A stretch of DNA of 64,000 bases from Diorhabda sublineata (taxonomy: Eukaryota > Arthropoda > Insecta > Coleoptera > Chrysomelidae), in contig NC_079478.1 of the NCBI RefSeq assembly GCF_026230105.1, positions 2,123,653 to 2,187,652 of the forward strand, in the 5' to 3' direction. Positions 1 through 13,429 of this stretch are shown in pieces. Position numbers and translations under genes: made by a program. The notes beneath the pieces were generated by a model. The model searched no databases, was not told the origin of the DNA, and saw only the letters and a list, made by a program, of their open reading frames with translations. The first letter of the stretch is position 1. The number at the start of each line of letters is the position of its first letter.

Positions 1-470
1 TTCTCTCTCTTCATCTAGAAACTGTTGTTTTATATTCTTGAATTTCCGAAATATTTGAAAATGTTTTGTTAAATTCATTTCGCGTATCAGCAACAACTTG
101 ACAATCATCGATGACTTCAGCAATGTTACAAAGAACTTTTTGCAAGCTTTTGTTAACTTCTTTAAGAATAACCAAAGTCTCAATTATTTCGTCGAAATGT
201 TGATTGAGTACTTGAACTGCTCGAACCATCTAGTTGCAGATTTAACATAATGTCTTTTTTCGGATTCTAAAGCTTTCCAACGGTGCTTCAATGCAGTTTT
301 ATAAAGCTTGTAGTGTAGGAAAGAACGAAGCAGCTTCTAGCGTACATTCTACTGCATGAATTCTGGCTAAATTCGTAGAATGAGCAGCACAAGGAGCGTG
401 TTCTGCAAGATCATTACATATTTCAAATCTCGAAGGAAATAAATCATTTTGATTATTAATTTTTACTAAA
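1..470 (-). mobile_element. hAT-like transposase fragment (ZMYM1/DUF4371 type), decayed
   Basis: Read on the minus strand from about 470 down to 11, the translation gives a CAAHSTNLARIHAVE stretch, then a SFFPTLQAL stretch, then an open segment (229 to 11) beginning MVRAVQVLNQHFDEIIETL. This order matches the region of hAT-type transposases (the ZMYM1-like, DUF4371-bearing group) where a C-A-A-H-S-x-N-L motif is followed by a helical stretch and the R-W/R-A-V...F-x-E-I-I segment. Stops interrupt the frame between about 240 and 320, so it is not an intact gene. It runs off the left edge of the window, so any C-terminal part is not visible. The family call rests on motif recall only. Confidence 0.6.
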
Positions 471-1439
471 AGTACCAAAATTAAAATTCACAAATAAAGG
501 TTGAATTGAATGTCTTCAATTATCAATCAAACAGCCGCCTCACAAAATTTGCCGCATGGGGACTTGCCCCGACTGTACCTAGTGTAAATCTACCGCTATT
601 CGGATATCCTTTGGGCCAGTCGGGGTCTGTTAAGCACATTCTCAAATTCGCTTATTCATTTTTTTCTTCATTCAAAGATTATAAAAGTAATCAAAAATCT
701 GACACATATTGATTTAGTCCTGCGTTATTACCCCATCTTTTGGGACAACAAACAAACAACATTTCACAATTTTATACTTGATAATTTGAGTGGAATATAT
801 TCATAGTGTGATTCACACAATGGTATTGATTCAGTCGATGGAAGGATGTTAAATGGAGAAGAGCAGTTAATGGGTTAGTTGTTCAGGATTATGCAGATTT
901 TGAATAATGTCGAACAACATTTTCGATTTGTGTGTGAGTGGAAGAGGAAGAATATAAGTTGTTCGATCATTAGACAGTTTCCTGTGATTAAATTAATATT
1001 ATGCGATAAAGTTGATAGGATGATATTTCGATAGGTTCTAGAGATTTTAAACTGTTCTGAAAAATTTGTTAAAACACCATCAAAAAGTAGCTTAAAAAAT
1101 AAATAACCAACCAATTCGTTTAAAGCCTCACGAAATTTACTGAAATCAACAAAAGTTTTACCTGCGAAATTTCTGAAAATTTTTTCGATTCTTTTCTTGT
1201 GAAACCAATAATTTCACTATCACTTTCCGTATCTTTGATTATATGCGCTTCGACTAGTATAGAACAGACCTTTAAAAGCTCAGTAAATCTGAAAAGGGCA
1301 TTTCCTGTTTTGCATTCATTTTTGAATGTTTTTGGTAGTACCTAGGCCGTTTTGGATGATTTTAGATAGCTTAACGAAAATAATTCTGTTCGTTACATTA
1401 TAATCAATATTTAATCTCCTTCAAGAGAAAAACAATTAT
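471..1439. other. Non-coding stretch, nothing recognised
   Basis: The open frames here (506-712 plus, 875-1114 minus) are short, have no recognisable motif and no convincing splice context. The sequence is AT-rich spacer, perhaps old repeat. Confidence 0.5.
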
Positions 1440-2275
1440 TCCAGCACTTCTCTAACTTCTTGATGCCTTACTTGTAGAAGGTTTTGTATTTGTGTCAAAA
1501 TAGGCTTCAATTTCAGCAACTGCTTCTCCATTTGAACTGAATACTTTACGGGCGCGGATTTTTTTGAATTCAGCAAATAGCCAGTAGTCACTGGGGACCA
1601 AATCTGGACTATATGGTGGATAAGGGAGCAATTCGAATTGTTATTCGTTCAATTTAACCAACAGTGCCATCAAATTGTGAATCAGTGCATTGCCTTCGTT
1701 TTTTCTACGACATATGCGGATTTTTTGTTTTAATTTTGGCATTCAAATGATCCAACAGCTCTATGTAGTATTTGCTATTGGTTGTGTCTCCCTTTTGGAG
1801 ATAGTCGATGAACAATATTCCATGTGCATGATCGTTTTAAACACCGCTCTGAAGCATCAACACGTTGTTGTAAGTAAACGCGGCACCCACTTTGAAAAAA
1901 GATTTTTCATGGTCAAATGTTGATGCATAATTATAAGCCTTCTGATATCTTTAAGGTCTAAGCTATTTCACGCAATTTTAATTTACGATTAAATAAAACC
2001 AATTTGTGGACATTTTTGATTTTTATGAAGTAATCACCTCAATTGGACGATCCGAAACGTTCACCATCTGTGTCTGTTCGATCACTTTTAGATTCAGCAA
2101 ATCAATAATAAATTGTTCTTTTCGATGGAGCAGAGTTAGTTCGGATAACAATTTTGCCATTGCCAAGTATTTTTTTTCATCAATAAATAATGATAAATTA
2201 ACACACGTAATTGTTTTGAAAATAACAAAAGTAGTTTCACTTAAATGGCTGTCACTTTTTTCTGACTAATAGAAA
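1440..2275 (-). mobile_element. Mariner element remnant with internal deletion
   Basis: On the minus strand the reading runs from a helix-turn-helix segment (SKRTIYYWFAESKSDRTDT, about 2130-2080), through segments resembling mariner NIKKVHKLVL and LREIA (about 2020-1960), then HHQ/KIFF..GCRVYLQQRVDASERCLKR, then a jump to a WNIVHRLS-KG-RHNQ-YYIELL region, and ends in a YSPDLVPSDYWLFAEFKK-like segment (about 1620-1560) with an EAVAEIEAYFDT-like tail. That is the order of a mariner transposase, with roughly the middle 70 residues missing (the part carrying the first catalytic Asp) and several stops and frameshifts. The element is dead. Its terminal inverted repeats were not defined. Confidence 0.75.
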
Positions 2276-4179
2276 AGCTGCTACTTCATAAACGTCATAT
2301 CGATTTGTCAATGGTAGCGCCATCTGTGTGTCAGTCACACGAATTATTAAGTGATACAGTCCTTGAGAATTCCTTCAAACCATGAGTTTTGATACTATGT
2401 ATAAAAACTTTTTCAAGAGTTTATAAAAAAATGTGTAAGAATATTGATTCCCTTCCATATTTCGACAATAGCAGTAGCAGGAAGTGGAAATATTTTTTAT
2501 TTGTGCAATATCTTATTTCTTAGAACCTTTTATATGTTTTTATTGCAAAATCGTCATTATTTTAGGTTTATTCTGATTGGAAATTGGTTTTTGATAAAGG
2601 TCGAAACGTATGAACTAATTAGAAATCGGAATAAATTTATATTCTAGATGAAAAAATTCCATTTTCATCGTTTTTAGTACCTTCGATATGTGAACCAACT
2701 CAATTTATTCCGTTTCTCTAATATAACCAGGGATGGTTACTTTTTATCGAAACTATTTGTATAAATGATTACATGGTGGATCAGATACAATTTTGTTCAT
2801 TTTTTCAAAACTGTGGCTAATTTTACCGTTTAAAAATCATTCGATTTATTCTGGAATATGAGGATAAATAAAACAATAAATTGTTTGAGGTTTCTTCTAA
2901 ATTGATTTTAGTTACTTAATATTTAACTTCACCTCATTTGGGCAAAATTAAACCAATCCCACAAAATTTAACTACATCTCGTAACCTCCAATTCGATTCT
3001 TCTCAGTTTTCATTTCGTTTTATATCCTTCCACAGGACAAAAACTCGGGGATCGTCCCATTATTTTCGACTTTACAACTTTTATTGAAAATTCAACAGAC
3101 ACGTCCCTTGTCGCCGAGACGGCGAGCATCGCTATCGAATTCGCCCAGAATGGTCTGTTTATTGTATCGTCCTGTCGCATTATTATGTCCTGTCGATTTA
3201 TTTTACAACCGATCACAGATCGGTGGATACGTTTTATACACCGTTGGCTATTAATTACACTTTTATATTTCATTCAATATCAACCATTTGCGTGGTAAAT
3301 CGTAAAACAGAATTTCTGCTGGATAAAAAAATCATAAATCGTGTACTTATTGCGAAGCAAATAAAATTGAAAGCATTGTAGTTAATGTCATAGATTGAAA
3401 AGTGAAATTTTGGTCACTAGAATCATCATAATAAAAATTCCGAAATATATTACTGCAATAAAAAGTACCATCAATTTCAGTATTTCATCTCATCGATCGA
3501 TTTACCAAAAATCAGTCATATCTGAGATATACTCTACTATTAACAAGAGTAAATAAGAAGGAGCGGCCCAGTTCATTTGGGCATTCTACATCCAACGTAT
3601 TAAGGCAAGAATTTTTGGAAACAGAGATGTCGAAATGCAAAAACTGTGAGTATGTGCACCTGAAGAAGATTGAAGTGAAAAAAACAGCCATGGAAACCAC
3701 ACAACCAGGAGGTAGCTAAGCACTAGCTGCTAAGGAAACGCTAGCCCCAGCAGGGCAAGGGACGTTGCAAAATGTGTAAAACACTCGAATCAAACTGTTC
3801 GCACAACAAGCAAAATAATAAGGTGGACAACGGGATCGATAAGTTAAGTTAGTTTAGTATGAAAATCTCAAAAAATACAAAACCATATTTTCAAAGCAAT
3901 GCAAATATTGTTGAAAAGTAGTGGAAAATCTTGAGTCGTCCTCTACCAGCTTAGATCTGTCACCCAATTAATATTTCCTGGTGCCATTCCCAGACAGTTT
4001 TTCCGAGATATAGCTCGATACATAGGCATCTGATTTCCATATAGTTACTAAAATAATTCATTTTCAAGAATGTGAATTTAGTTATTTATGCTTATATTTG
4101 AAGATTTCTTCAGTCTGAGTAAAGATTAAAGAAAAAAACAACGGAATGATTAAGCAGGGCTAAGCAGGAGATACTTCTT
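2276..4179. other. Spacer without recognised gene
   Basis: Short open frames only (for example 2444-2647 plus and 3010-3273 minus) with no family motif. A slightly GC-richer patch at 3560-3800 contains near-repeats of a CTAGC-type word but no coding signal I can support. Confidence 0.5.
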
Positions 4180-4583
4180 CTTCTTTCTTTAATATAAGCA
4201 AAGCTTGTTTTTCCTCGTATCCTCTGCCATTGCTCCATCTCTTGCGGGGTCTTCCGACGCTTCGACGCCCTAAGGGCGACTTCTCTCTAGCTATTTTGAC
4301 CGCATTCGTTTACGTTGTCAACCTGGCATGTTCTCATGTCAAAAAGTGTTTTTCCAACGATCCTGCGCACTTTTTCCATTTCGGTGGTTTCTAATATTCC
4401 CTTTGAGATCGATGTGTCTGGTCTGGTTACCGCTGTGTATGCTAATATAGGTCGAATGCTTTGTAGATTCGGAATTTGGTCTCGATTCCGATATATTTGT
4501 TTCGGAAGATTGTACCGTTCAGGTTTGCTGATAGGTACTTTTGAGGTGGTCATGCAGTTCGTTTTTGCTGCAGATATTATCAT
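4180..4583 (-). mobile_element. LINE (non-LTR) 3' end fragment
   Basis: Minus-strand translation gives TNCMTTSKVPISKPERYNL, then RPILAYTAVTRPDTS, then KGILETTEMEKVRRI-GKTL, and in another frame GRPRKRWSNG near 4220. These blocks follow the C-terminal part of RTE-like LINE reverse transcriptases: the thumb region with V-R-P-x-L-T-Y-A-x-E-T-R, then L-R-T-T-E-M, then the terminal G-R-P-x-x-R-W motif. The piece is 5'-truncated and frameshifted. The 120-residue plus-strand frame over the same bases is its shadow. Confidence 0.75.
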
Positions 4584-4689
4584 TTTTAAACTTTTTGCCG
4601 TTGTGTTGAATTTGAATAGTAGTCTTCGTTTTCTGCAATCAGAACCGCATCATTGGTATAGCATAGGATCTAGATGACTCACCGAGCAG

Positions 4690-4790
4690 GGGATAAAATG
4701 TACAGATTTTGCTTTATAGAGGACGGAACCTCTAACTACATCCCCCCGAAGTGTGTACCAAGTGTGTATCAAATAGTAAATGCTTATATT
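4690..4790 (+). mobile_element. LINE-derived C-terminal (CRFC... zinc-knuckle-like) tail fragment
   Basis: The stretch contains a C-x-D-F-A-L/C-R-F-C-F-I-E-D-G-T-S-N-Y-I-type reading. The nucleotide sequence parallels 60745-60810, where the same bases translate better as YRFCCTEDETSIHILSKYE. That pattern is common at the C-terminal end of certain LINE ORF2/RNase H regions. Short and decayed. Confidence 0.45.
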
Positions 4791-6451
4791 TGGTAGCTAG
4801 AGCTATCCCACATCCTGATCTTTCTGCAATAAGTGGGATTAATGAATCAGCATTGAGCATCCCTGGTACTACAGCAAAAAAAAGATATTTTATGTGGCAG
4901 TGTATATGTGAGCCTTGCATCATTAATTTAGCATAGTGACTTTGTAATCAATGATTAAATATCAAATTTGTTGGCCTTTAGACTCTCAAATTATATTATT
5001 CTGTAATAAACGCTTGGTAGTCTCGTTCTGTTTTTTATCCGTCATTGAAAAATCTTTTCCGAAAAAATTACTAAATCCAATCATTTGTCGAACAATGTGA
5101 ATCTGATGGCAACGGAAAAATGAGCGTTTTTTTTGGTAATTTATCATTTGTGGGTAATGCGATTATTATCTCTGTTCAGTTTTTTGTCCCAGGCTAGTAG
5201 TTCCTGCTGATATTTCATAACTACTGGAATGAGTATATTATACAATGGATATCAAAATTATTTTCATGGAATTATTGTACAAATCAAAAACCAATTGCGT
5301 TAAAAGACTTTATTTTCATTGTATTTTTTCTTCTCGATAACATTTGAGAACAATTGAGTAAAAGCCACTAGGACAATACTGCTTCCTTTAAGGAAGAGTC
5401 AAATGCATTAATATATTCTTGTTAGTTATTCATAACCATAAAATCAATATTAGATATATTATTTTAGTTAAGTTCATTCATCCATTTTCATGTTTTACAA
5501 GCCTCTTGATCTTGAACTATACTTGGATGCACTACTTCTTGAACTAATGTATTGGATGAATTACATCAATATCATTGTATAACCTCTCCAAGTAAACCTG
5601 AGGAGCCATTCTGAAACTGGAGGCTCTCTGTTTACTTAGGCATTCGACCAACTCGTCAATATGCAATCCTTGAAGATCAGATTAAAGGCGTTTATGAATA
5701 TTAATAGATTATTACGACCTCATACTCACATACTTTTGTATTAGTTCTTGGTAATTATTAATAAATTTCCCATAAGATCATATCAAAAGTGAATCCAGTC
5801 GCTCGTCTTATGATAATCAAGCAGTTTATCTGTGGCTGCTCGAAGACGTTTCTTATCCATTTTGTTTCTAAATAAAAGTTTTTTTCCATAATCGGTATAC
5901 GTATGTTTCACCTGCTCATTTTATTAAAATTTTGTGAATTCAACAACTCAAGAATCGTACTTTGTACAATATAAATAATAATTTTCATCTCTTAGTATAT
6001 CAATGAATAAATTCGATCCTAATAACAAAGTTTCTTTCCAAGCTAGAAAAATGCACTTATCCTATTATCATTAATGTCATAGCAGGTGCTTCGAAGGACG
6101 TGAAAATTGTTCCACGGCTAGCTGCATATAAAAGAAAATTGGCATTTTCCAACTTCTCTCTTATGGAAATAAGTTAACCCAGTTTAGAAAGAAGCATAAT
6201 GATTGTCTCAGAAGCGCTTAATTTTGGATATTGAAAACGCGCTCTGCTTTTCATCGGATTTCATGATGAAAATTCTTATTTGCTAGTCTTGGTTTGGATT
6301 ATTTGAAAATTTTAATTGAAGTTTTCTAACATAGTCTCGCACAGAATTGTTAATTTCATCGAATATTCAATTAGATCAAGTTACAATTGGACAATCATCA
6401 ATATATTAAAGAAGGTAAATAAGAGGTTTGTGTTGTCACGTGTCCTCTGAC
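4791..6451. other. Spacer; one imperfect hairpin
   Basis: No coding family was recognised. Positions 5590-5607 (AAGTAAACCTGAGGAGCC) and 5622-5637 (GGCTCTCTGTTTACTT) are an imperfect inverted repeat with a loop of about 14 bases. This may be the end of a small inverted-repeat element or chance. Confidence 0.45.
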
Positions 6452-7380
6452 TTACACTGCCGGCCAAAAGTTTAATACCACTTAAAACAACATGATTATC
6501 TATTTTTTGCATCGAATCTCCATAAAATGAATAGAAGAAATATACAATGTACACCTTCATATTCCTATTTTCAATATCAAATATCTAGAAGTCATTATTT
6601 TATTTTATTTCAAGTTGTTGGAAAATAAACAGGCATTGTTGCGTTACAGCCAGGTAGTAGAGTCGTGAAAATATTGTTACAATGTGCTAATAGCTCCACT
6701 TTTTTCTTTTTTCTCTCATAGGTCAATGATAAGAATTATTTAGCTTCTAAAAACATGTGGTTCCGACTTCTGTCTGATTCTGTCTCAGTTCGAAAGCACG
6801 CTTCTCCAGTTTTAGAAAGATCATTGCACAGCTATTCACTTAGAAACGCGGAGCACGACCTTTATCTATCTACTCCAAGTTCAGAATTAGTTAAGGGCTC
6901 AATATTTTACAATACAAAAAATGCACAATCATTTGCCATCTTTACCCGCATTTCGCAATAATTTGAGGGCATATATACTGGAAAGTGCCTTCTACTCTAT
7001 AACGACGGCTTTTGTCTACAAATTGTTAACAATTTTTTTACAATTAAACATTTCTCTCTCTCTCTTATATACCGTGTCCAAGAAAAGATGATGCCAGTAT
7101 GTGTAGATGATTTAATCAAAATTGATGGAAACTTGAAAAAGAAGCAGTACAAAAATATTGTAGAATAAAATGCTTTGGGTTTGCGCTTTATTGGAGATGG
7201 ATTCATTTTCCAACAGGACAATAATCCTAAACATAGTTCTAAATTATGCATAGGATATTTGGAGGAGTAACAGATACAAGGGGTGTTTAAAAAACATAAT
7301 TTGTGGAAAGATCTTAAAAAGAACGTTCGTAATTGTGGTCCATCCTCGAGATCATAAGACACTATCAACATATTGATTCC
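6452..7380 (+). mobile_element. Tc1-like element, left terminal repeat plus broken transposase
   Basis: Begins at the Tc1-type terminus CACTGCCGGCCAAAAGTTTA (about 6456). Near 6770-6840 an alternative frame gives LSSKARFSSFRKIIAQLFT, resembling the first helix-turn-helix. Positions 7105-7370 give NLKKKQYKNIV, then GLRFIGDGFIFQQDNNPKHSS, then KLCIGYLEE. This is the Tc1 F-Q-Q-D-N-D-P-K-H-T/S catalytic block. Stops and frameshifts separate the blocks. No matching right-hand terminal repeat is seen by about 7500, so the 3' end is missing or replaced. Confidence 0.8.
7053..7064. repeat. (TC)n microsatellite
   Basis: A short pure TC dinucleotide run lies inside the decayed Tc1-like element. Confidence 0.8.
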
Positions 7381-7435
7381 GAGACTTTCTCCACTTATTT
7401 ATAATACTGAGTTATAATTTTTAACAACAGTTTAT

Positions 7436-7531
7436 GCCCAAAGTGGTCCAGGTGTATCCCCAGGGGTCAACGGGAAGCTTTACAAGAAAAGTGTACTTGA
7501 ATTTCAATAGTCAGATATAATTAACGAGCTG
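7436..7531. repeat. Dispersed repeat, copy 1
   Basis: Shares blocks with 14223-14298: CCAAAGT.GTC, GGGGTC.ACGGGAAGC, GTGTACTTGAATTTC and ATAGT.AGAT.TAATT, in the same order and orientation. The family is unidentified. Confidence 0.6.
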
Positions 7532-7978
7532 TTAAATGTATCAATTGAAAGTAGTGATAAATATCTTGAAAATGGTTCACGATATAAAAAAAGTTTGGGA
7601 GCTTCTGGCTTAGGAAACTCACATTTTTACTGTTTAACTATGCAACTGACAATGCTGATGACGAAGTACAACGAATCATGTTGACTAAACCGATATAATT
7701 CACCATCTAACACAACCCCGGCCACGTGTTACAGATCCGTAACGGAATACATTTCTGGGATAAATATTTTCTACCCTTTTGCGTATGTGGGAGCCCAAAT
7801 TTTATGTAAATCTCTATAAATCCCCAGGGATAGTATAATCATCATAAAACGTTGGGATCAACTAGCGAATCGTATTCGTCAACATGAAGGAATATTTAGT
7901 GAATTTAATATTAAATATTCGTATGAATATATATAATATATATAATATTGAATTTCAATCCTTCTGAAGGGCGTAATG

Positions 7979-8060
7979 TAAAACGACTAGTTTCGACGTT
8001 ATTTCGTCTCATCAGAGCAGTTTAATACCCTTCGTTTGGACTCGAGAATGGAATTGAAAA
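7979..8060 (-). repeat. Repeat carrying a GTCGAAACTAGTCG signature
   Basis: The minus strand reads through GATGAGACGAAATAACGTCG and then AAACTAGTCG. In my recollection this word is common at the 3' ends of insect retroelements, including Penelope-like ones. No coding domain was identified next to it. Confidence 0.35.
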
Positions 8061-9867
8061 CAATGTCGAAGAGCGTCCTATTTGGTATGAACGGCGCCAT
8101 CCTCACTTCCAGCTGCGAACCATTTGTCAGGTAGAAATTTAGCGTAGTCGCCGATATTATACACCATTTTGAACTTACAAAGTTCATAAATATATTCAAC
8201 TATAATTTCAATTCCTGATGATGAGTAAATAAATATTCGAAAGGTTCCAAAATATAACCCAATATTTCAAGCAGGATATATGGAGTATTCATAAATTAAT
8301 CAACAATCTAATTAGCGTTCTATTCATATTGCAATTCTAGTGAATTATTATTATGAGTCACTTTTTATATCGAAAAGAATATGAGATATTAAAAACGACA
8401 GATACAACTTCTTTATGCAGATCAATTTTTTTGATTCAATTTCCTGCAGCACGTAATCAAAATTGTTACGAATGAATGAAATTTAAAACTGACATGGATG
8501 AAATTTCATTTTTTGTAAGCTATTATTGTGTACTTTTATGCGCATTCGTTCGTGTTTTTTGTTGTTCTATTTTTGTTTCCCGTATTTTGTTCCAATGCTG
8601 TCTCGTACCATAATACATTATGTAACACAAAAATCAGTGTAGTACATTTCGGAACAATAATCTATCAAGATACGACGATATTTTCATAAAATATTCCTTT
8701 GGTAATCACGATAACGAGTCACAGCTCCTCAAGTTCAAAATCTTCATTTCTAGTAGATATTAGCTACGTCAATTCTTTCGTTGAATCAAAGCAATTGAAC
8801 TAAACTGAATGTGGACTCTTGTTGATTTCTGATACTCAGCAGCCTTGAAAACCCAGCATGCTGAGATTCCTTCACAGCCCAATTACTTTCTGGTGATTGA
8901 TGTGTCACTTCCACAACTAAAATGACGTCAAATTGTTTGTTTTGGATCACGTTCGCGGTCTTGTTAGAGTTTCTTGTACCAAACCTTCACTTTTGACCGT
9001 GGAAGAGTAACTTTGTGAAACTAGGCAAGCAGTCTGCGTTCTCTATGGCGAGGAACTTTATAATTATATGTGGTTCTACAGAAGCAGTTATATTCCTTTC
9101 ACTTATCGTAAGTGCTACTAATTTAAGCACGGGAAAAGCTAACCGAAGAGGTTTCTCCAATCTACACATTTCTACTGATATCTTTTCTCATTTTCAGCCA
9201 CTAAATTCCGTTATATTTGATTTACCCTCGTAGAAATTAACCAAAGATGTTCTATACATTTCTCAACAGAAAAATATATTTTTTGCAGCAAGTGATTGAT
9301 TACAAATTACAAATAATTAGGAGAGTCAATAAATGATGTAATTTCAATACAAAGTGCTTCACAATAAACAATTTGCTTGACGTTTATAGAACCATTACTT
9401 AGGTTGTAAATCCCGTTTTGTGCGATTTAAAATCCAAAATCAGAGTAAAGAAACAATAAACCATTTATAAAGAGTCGTTGGCGGAGTAAAATATGATCAC
9501 TACCGCCTCCGTCTATAAGGTTTCAGTAGCGGGACCGACAGAGTCTCATTAAAACCATCGCAAATCATAATTCCTCCAACTGTTACTGACTTAAATTGTA
9601 CATTTCCGCTGGTTCCTGTTGCAAAAGGACCGGATTAAGGAAAATAGTAAAACATATATCTATTTATTATTCAGTTATCAAATAACAACGTCTAATCTGA
9701 GATGATTGAATTTAAATATCATGAATCTTCTCATTACACACGTCTAATAAAACATGAAATAAATATTTAGAAATTTATATGTGAATAGACATTGGAAGTG
9801 TATCAAAAATTACAAAATGTGAGTAACTAATGTAATTTTAAGGATTCTTTAAGACTTTTTCTATTTA
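8061..9867. other. Spacer, nothing recognised
   Basis: Short open frames on both strands at 8987-9233 overlap each other and have no motif, splice context or repeat signature I can identify. Confidence 0.5.
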
Positions 9868-10200
9868 GCCTCTAGAGAAGTAGATGTCCAGCTTTCTTGC
9901 CATCTCTTGGGACGTCGACCAAGTTGGTTTTTCATTTAGCCCATCAATCGACGTTGTCTGTCCAAAATCGTCGTCTCGATATCGTGAATTTTCAGATCTT
10001 GCTTCTCATTTAATACTTTTTATATCTGCTGCATCATGTTCTTCGTTTTTGTTGTTTAGAGTTCACCCTGCATATGTAAGTAGAGGTCTTACTCTACTAA
10101 CGGTGGACATATATTTGTTTTTCCATATGATGCCCCGCAGATAACCACAGATTGTTGAGACCTTGAGGGTTCTTATCTCTTGGCACTTCTGATCTCGGCT
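9868..10200 (-). mobile_element. LINE reverse-transcriptase C-terminal fragment
   Basis: Minus-strand translation from 10200 gives KCQEIRTLKVSTICGYLRG, then IIWKNKYMSTVSRVRPLLTY, and later NEKPTWSTSQEMARKLDIYFS with a G-R-R-P-K-R-W word in an alternative frame. These blocks match the end of RTE-like LINE polymerases: E-I-R-x-x-K-x-S-x-I-x-x-Y, then R-P-L-L-T-Y-A. Internal stops and a deletion make it non-functional. Confidence 0.75.
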
Positions 10201-13200
10201 TCCGAGTATATATATTGCATACACTGATAAACGGAGTTTACAGCTAGCTTACATCTTGTAGAATCTTTTGTTATTTGAAGTGATTCTGTTTTTTTTCTAC
10301 AGATATCTGCATATTACATTTTTTTATCATCAATTTTTGAGATTAGTAACATTGTATTTAGATCCTAAAATTTCAGATATTGTTCGTGGTAGATTTGATG
10401 ATGATCTTTCTACGTTAAAAGATGGGCACTCTGCTATTTTTGTACATTAAAGTTTATCATGTTTTGTACCCTTTAACGTTTTTTTCTTCTTCAATATCTT
10501 CTTTGTTTTGCATGGATGAAGGTTCCACGGATGCTTAAATTGAGGATCCAATCAGTGTTTAATGTATAATCCAGATGTATCGGTATCCCTGAAATAAAAG
10601 AACATGAGACTGGACTGCTGTATCTAGCTGTATCCACTTTTTCGTAGGCTGCTGTAAAGCACTTATCTCTTTATAGCATCTATCCATCGTTTTCTACGTT
10701 CCTTGGACAGTTGGTTAAGCTGCTGTTTATATTTGAACGACGTAATAGCCGAAATTCGGAAAAAACTGTATATCCCTTTTAGATATGCTTTTTGGTTCAA
10801 ATAAGATGGGTAGTTTAAACTAAAACTAAAAGTTAGATATGTGCGTCATTCATGTTTTCAAGTGATAGCTATTTGAAAAGACATATTTTAGAAATAAGCT
10901 CAAGGCAATTTTAAAGAAATGCCAGTATAAATTTTCATGTTTGCTTAGAAACAGTACGACAAACATTTGAAATACTACTAATAAAGCTTCAGATTATATT
11001 ACCAGGGCTATAGACAGAATCTGTCTCAAAGTAACAGCTTTATTATATGACATTTAACAAAATACCCATGTAGTATGTAGGTAATAAATTATGTGATTCT
11101 TTTATGTTATATAAAATCATATTTTATTTTCGATTTTCAATCCGATTCTGCTATAAAAAAGGGTACTCGGAAAGCATTAGAGCTCCTAACAACTTTCATT
11201 GCTCATTTGCTTTTCGCTTATACCATTCCGTTTTTCTTTCAACTCAACCCAAAATAATATTTGCCGAAGATTTCTTAAGGATAACTCAAAATTCTCGGAT
11301 CATTTTTCTCGAGTGTTCAATTTATTCCATAAATACACATCTAGCCAAATCAGTAGCGGCTAATCAGAAGTTTTCTTAATCAAATTGATAATTTTATTTC
11401 TAAAGATGTCAGTATTAACAAAATGTTATAATTCTGTTTATTTCATCAAAAAATCACTGTAGTATTTCAAGAATTTTCAATAAAGTAGAGGGTTTGAATC
11501 ATTGAGGTTCACAAGAAAATGTCTGAGCTCATCGCTTCAAAATTGAATGGACAAGAGCTTTGCCTGTCAAAGGAAGGAATCATATTATACTCCAAACTTT
11601 CATATACAGAAAGGATAAAAGAATGTACATCAAAGAATCTACAAATAATCAAACAGAAAGTTTCTTACTAAAGCAGCACGACTGGGAATCACAGAAGTCA
11701 TGAGAAGTACTGCAAAAGCAGCAGTAGAATCAATCTCAACCTTGCGGTATATAGAATTGTTCATGAATGGTGTAGCGTCAAAAGGTGCTCTCCAGTTGAC
11801 AAAGATGTTGAAGGTAAAACATACATACATACATACATACAACTTTCCACTTTTCTTATAAGACAAGAATAGGAATAGAATTCTAGGTCTTCATAGATGG
11901 TTCGATAATCAAGATTGTATTAGGTTTTTATCCAAAAGCAAAAGTCAGATTGAAAAATTGATGTAATATTCTTATAAAGTTAAAGAAAAGTTAAGGAGCC
12001 CAATAAAAACTACAAATAGTATAGCCGATGCACTCGAAAAAATTGAGACTAGGCAAAAGAATCTATGCTATTGACGCAGGAATTAAAGCGAAACGTCAAG
12101 ATATAATTGAACAGAAGTGATTGCATAATATCCAGATTAATTTGGCCAGGGATCCATATAGAGAAAACAAAAAACGCAATAACAGTAAGGAAAAAATAAA
12201 TTTAGATGGTCATTGGATTGACCACTGGATGCTGTACTGCTGGCAGAAGACCTCAGAAATGGGAAGATACAATGGAAAATTATTAAAAAGAGTATAACTT
12301 AGAAGAAGAGACGATTGAGCATTTGCCTTGACGCCAAATGCTGGGCAGATTGTCTGTAGAATTAAGAGAAGAAGAAAATGACATTTTGGAATGGAATTTC
12401 TAATAAATAAGTCATAAAAGGGAAAAAGATGTGAAGGTGATTAATTAGCTAACTAAATTTGGAAATTGTGTTTCAAAGTCTATGTTGCTTAGATTCATTA
12501 CATATTCATTTTAAGTCTAGCAAAAAAAGAAAGAAACTCCCATTTTCGAACAAAAAATATTTTCTGTTTAAATCAAAAGATCTGCGCCACTGTTTCTATT
12601 TATATTTTTATGGAGGTTTCTCAAATTACCCGTACTCGAAATCGAATTGCTACTTAGAGCCTGGAGACTAGATCTTAAGTATTTCAAAGACGTTTTTTCA
12701 GTTGTACCAAGTTCATTCATTAAAAAAAAATAATTTTATTATGGAGATGTTGGAAAATGTTGGAAAATACATGTAATAATAGGTCTAGACGTTGAAAAAA
12801 TCGTCACTTAATGCAATTTTTACTCAAAATATAACATCATGATTCAAATAAAAAGTATAATATGAGAATCGTAGGAATATTTAAGGTAAAGAGATCATTC
12901 TATATCCCACCAAAATAAACAACACGATAAATATTAAAGTTATTTAAAAGTGTGTTAAAGGATGTCAAAAGTGTAGGTATTGAACAATCAATCATTTTAT
13001 GGATACGCGAGGCACAATCTTTTCGAAACTAAATTGATGACTGAACTTCCTCTATTTTTTCCAGTAGACATTCATGGAATATTTATGTATACATGTAGAA
13101 AGTTTATGGAAACATTTTTTTAATAGGATCAAATATTTAGTTCAAACTTTCTTATATTCTGCAAAAATATTAAAAAATTGAAAATTCGGTGGGTCAATGC

Positions 13201-13429
13201 TTTTCATAATCTCTCAACGTAGGTGTTAGGATCCAAGTTTAAACTATAGAACTTTTTCATTTGTGCCAAATTTCTTTTATGTAAAAAGTAAGCAAAAGAA
13301 GGTAAACCCTTTTAATTTCGAATTATTCGAGTGGTTTTTGCCTGTGGATATTTTGAACTTCTATAGATTGTAGAGTTTCCTCCAAAGAAATGACATATTG
13401 AAGTTATTAGCGTTTACCGAAGAACTTGA
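10201..13429. other. Spacer with possible very old repeat
   Basis: No gene recognised. 11990-12370 is purine-rich on the plus strand and LINE-like in texture (IDAGIKAKRQDI, RFRWSLD-like words), but I cannot assign it. The remainder is AT-rich with short unsupported frames. Confidence 0.4.
11819..11840. repeat. (ACAT)n microsatellite
   Basis: About five tandem ACAT units. Confidence 0.9.

Noticed and set aside
4315..4677. 120-residue plus-strand open frame
   Set aside because: Antisense to a LINE polymerase fragment that reads sensibly on the minus strand.
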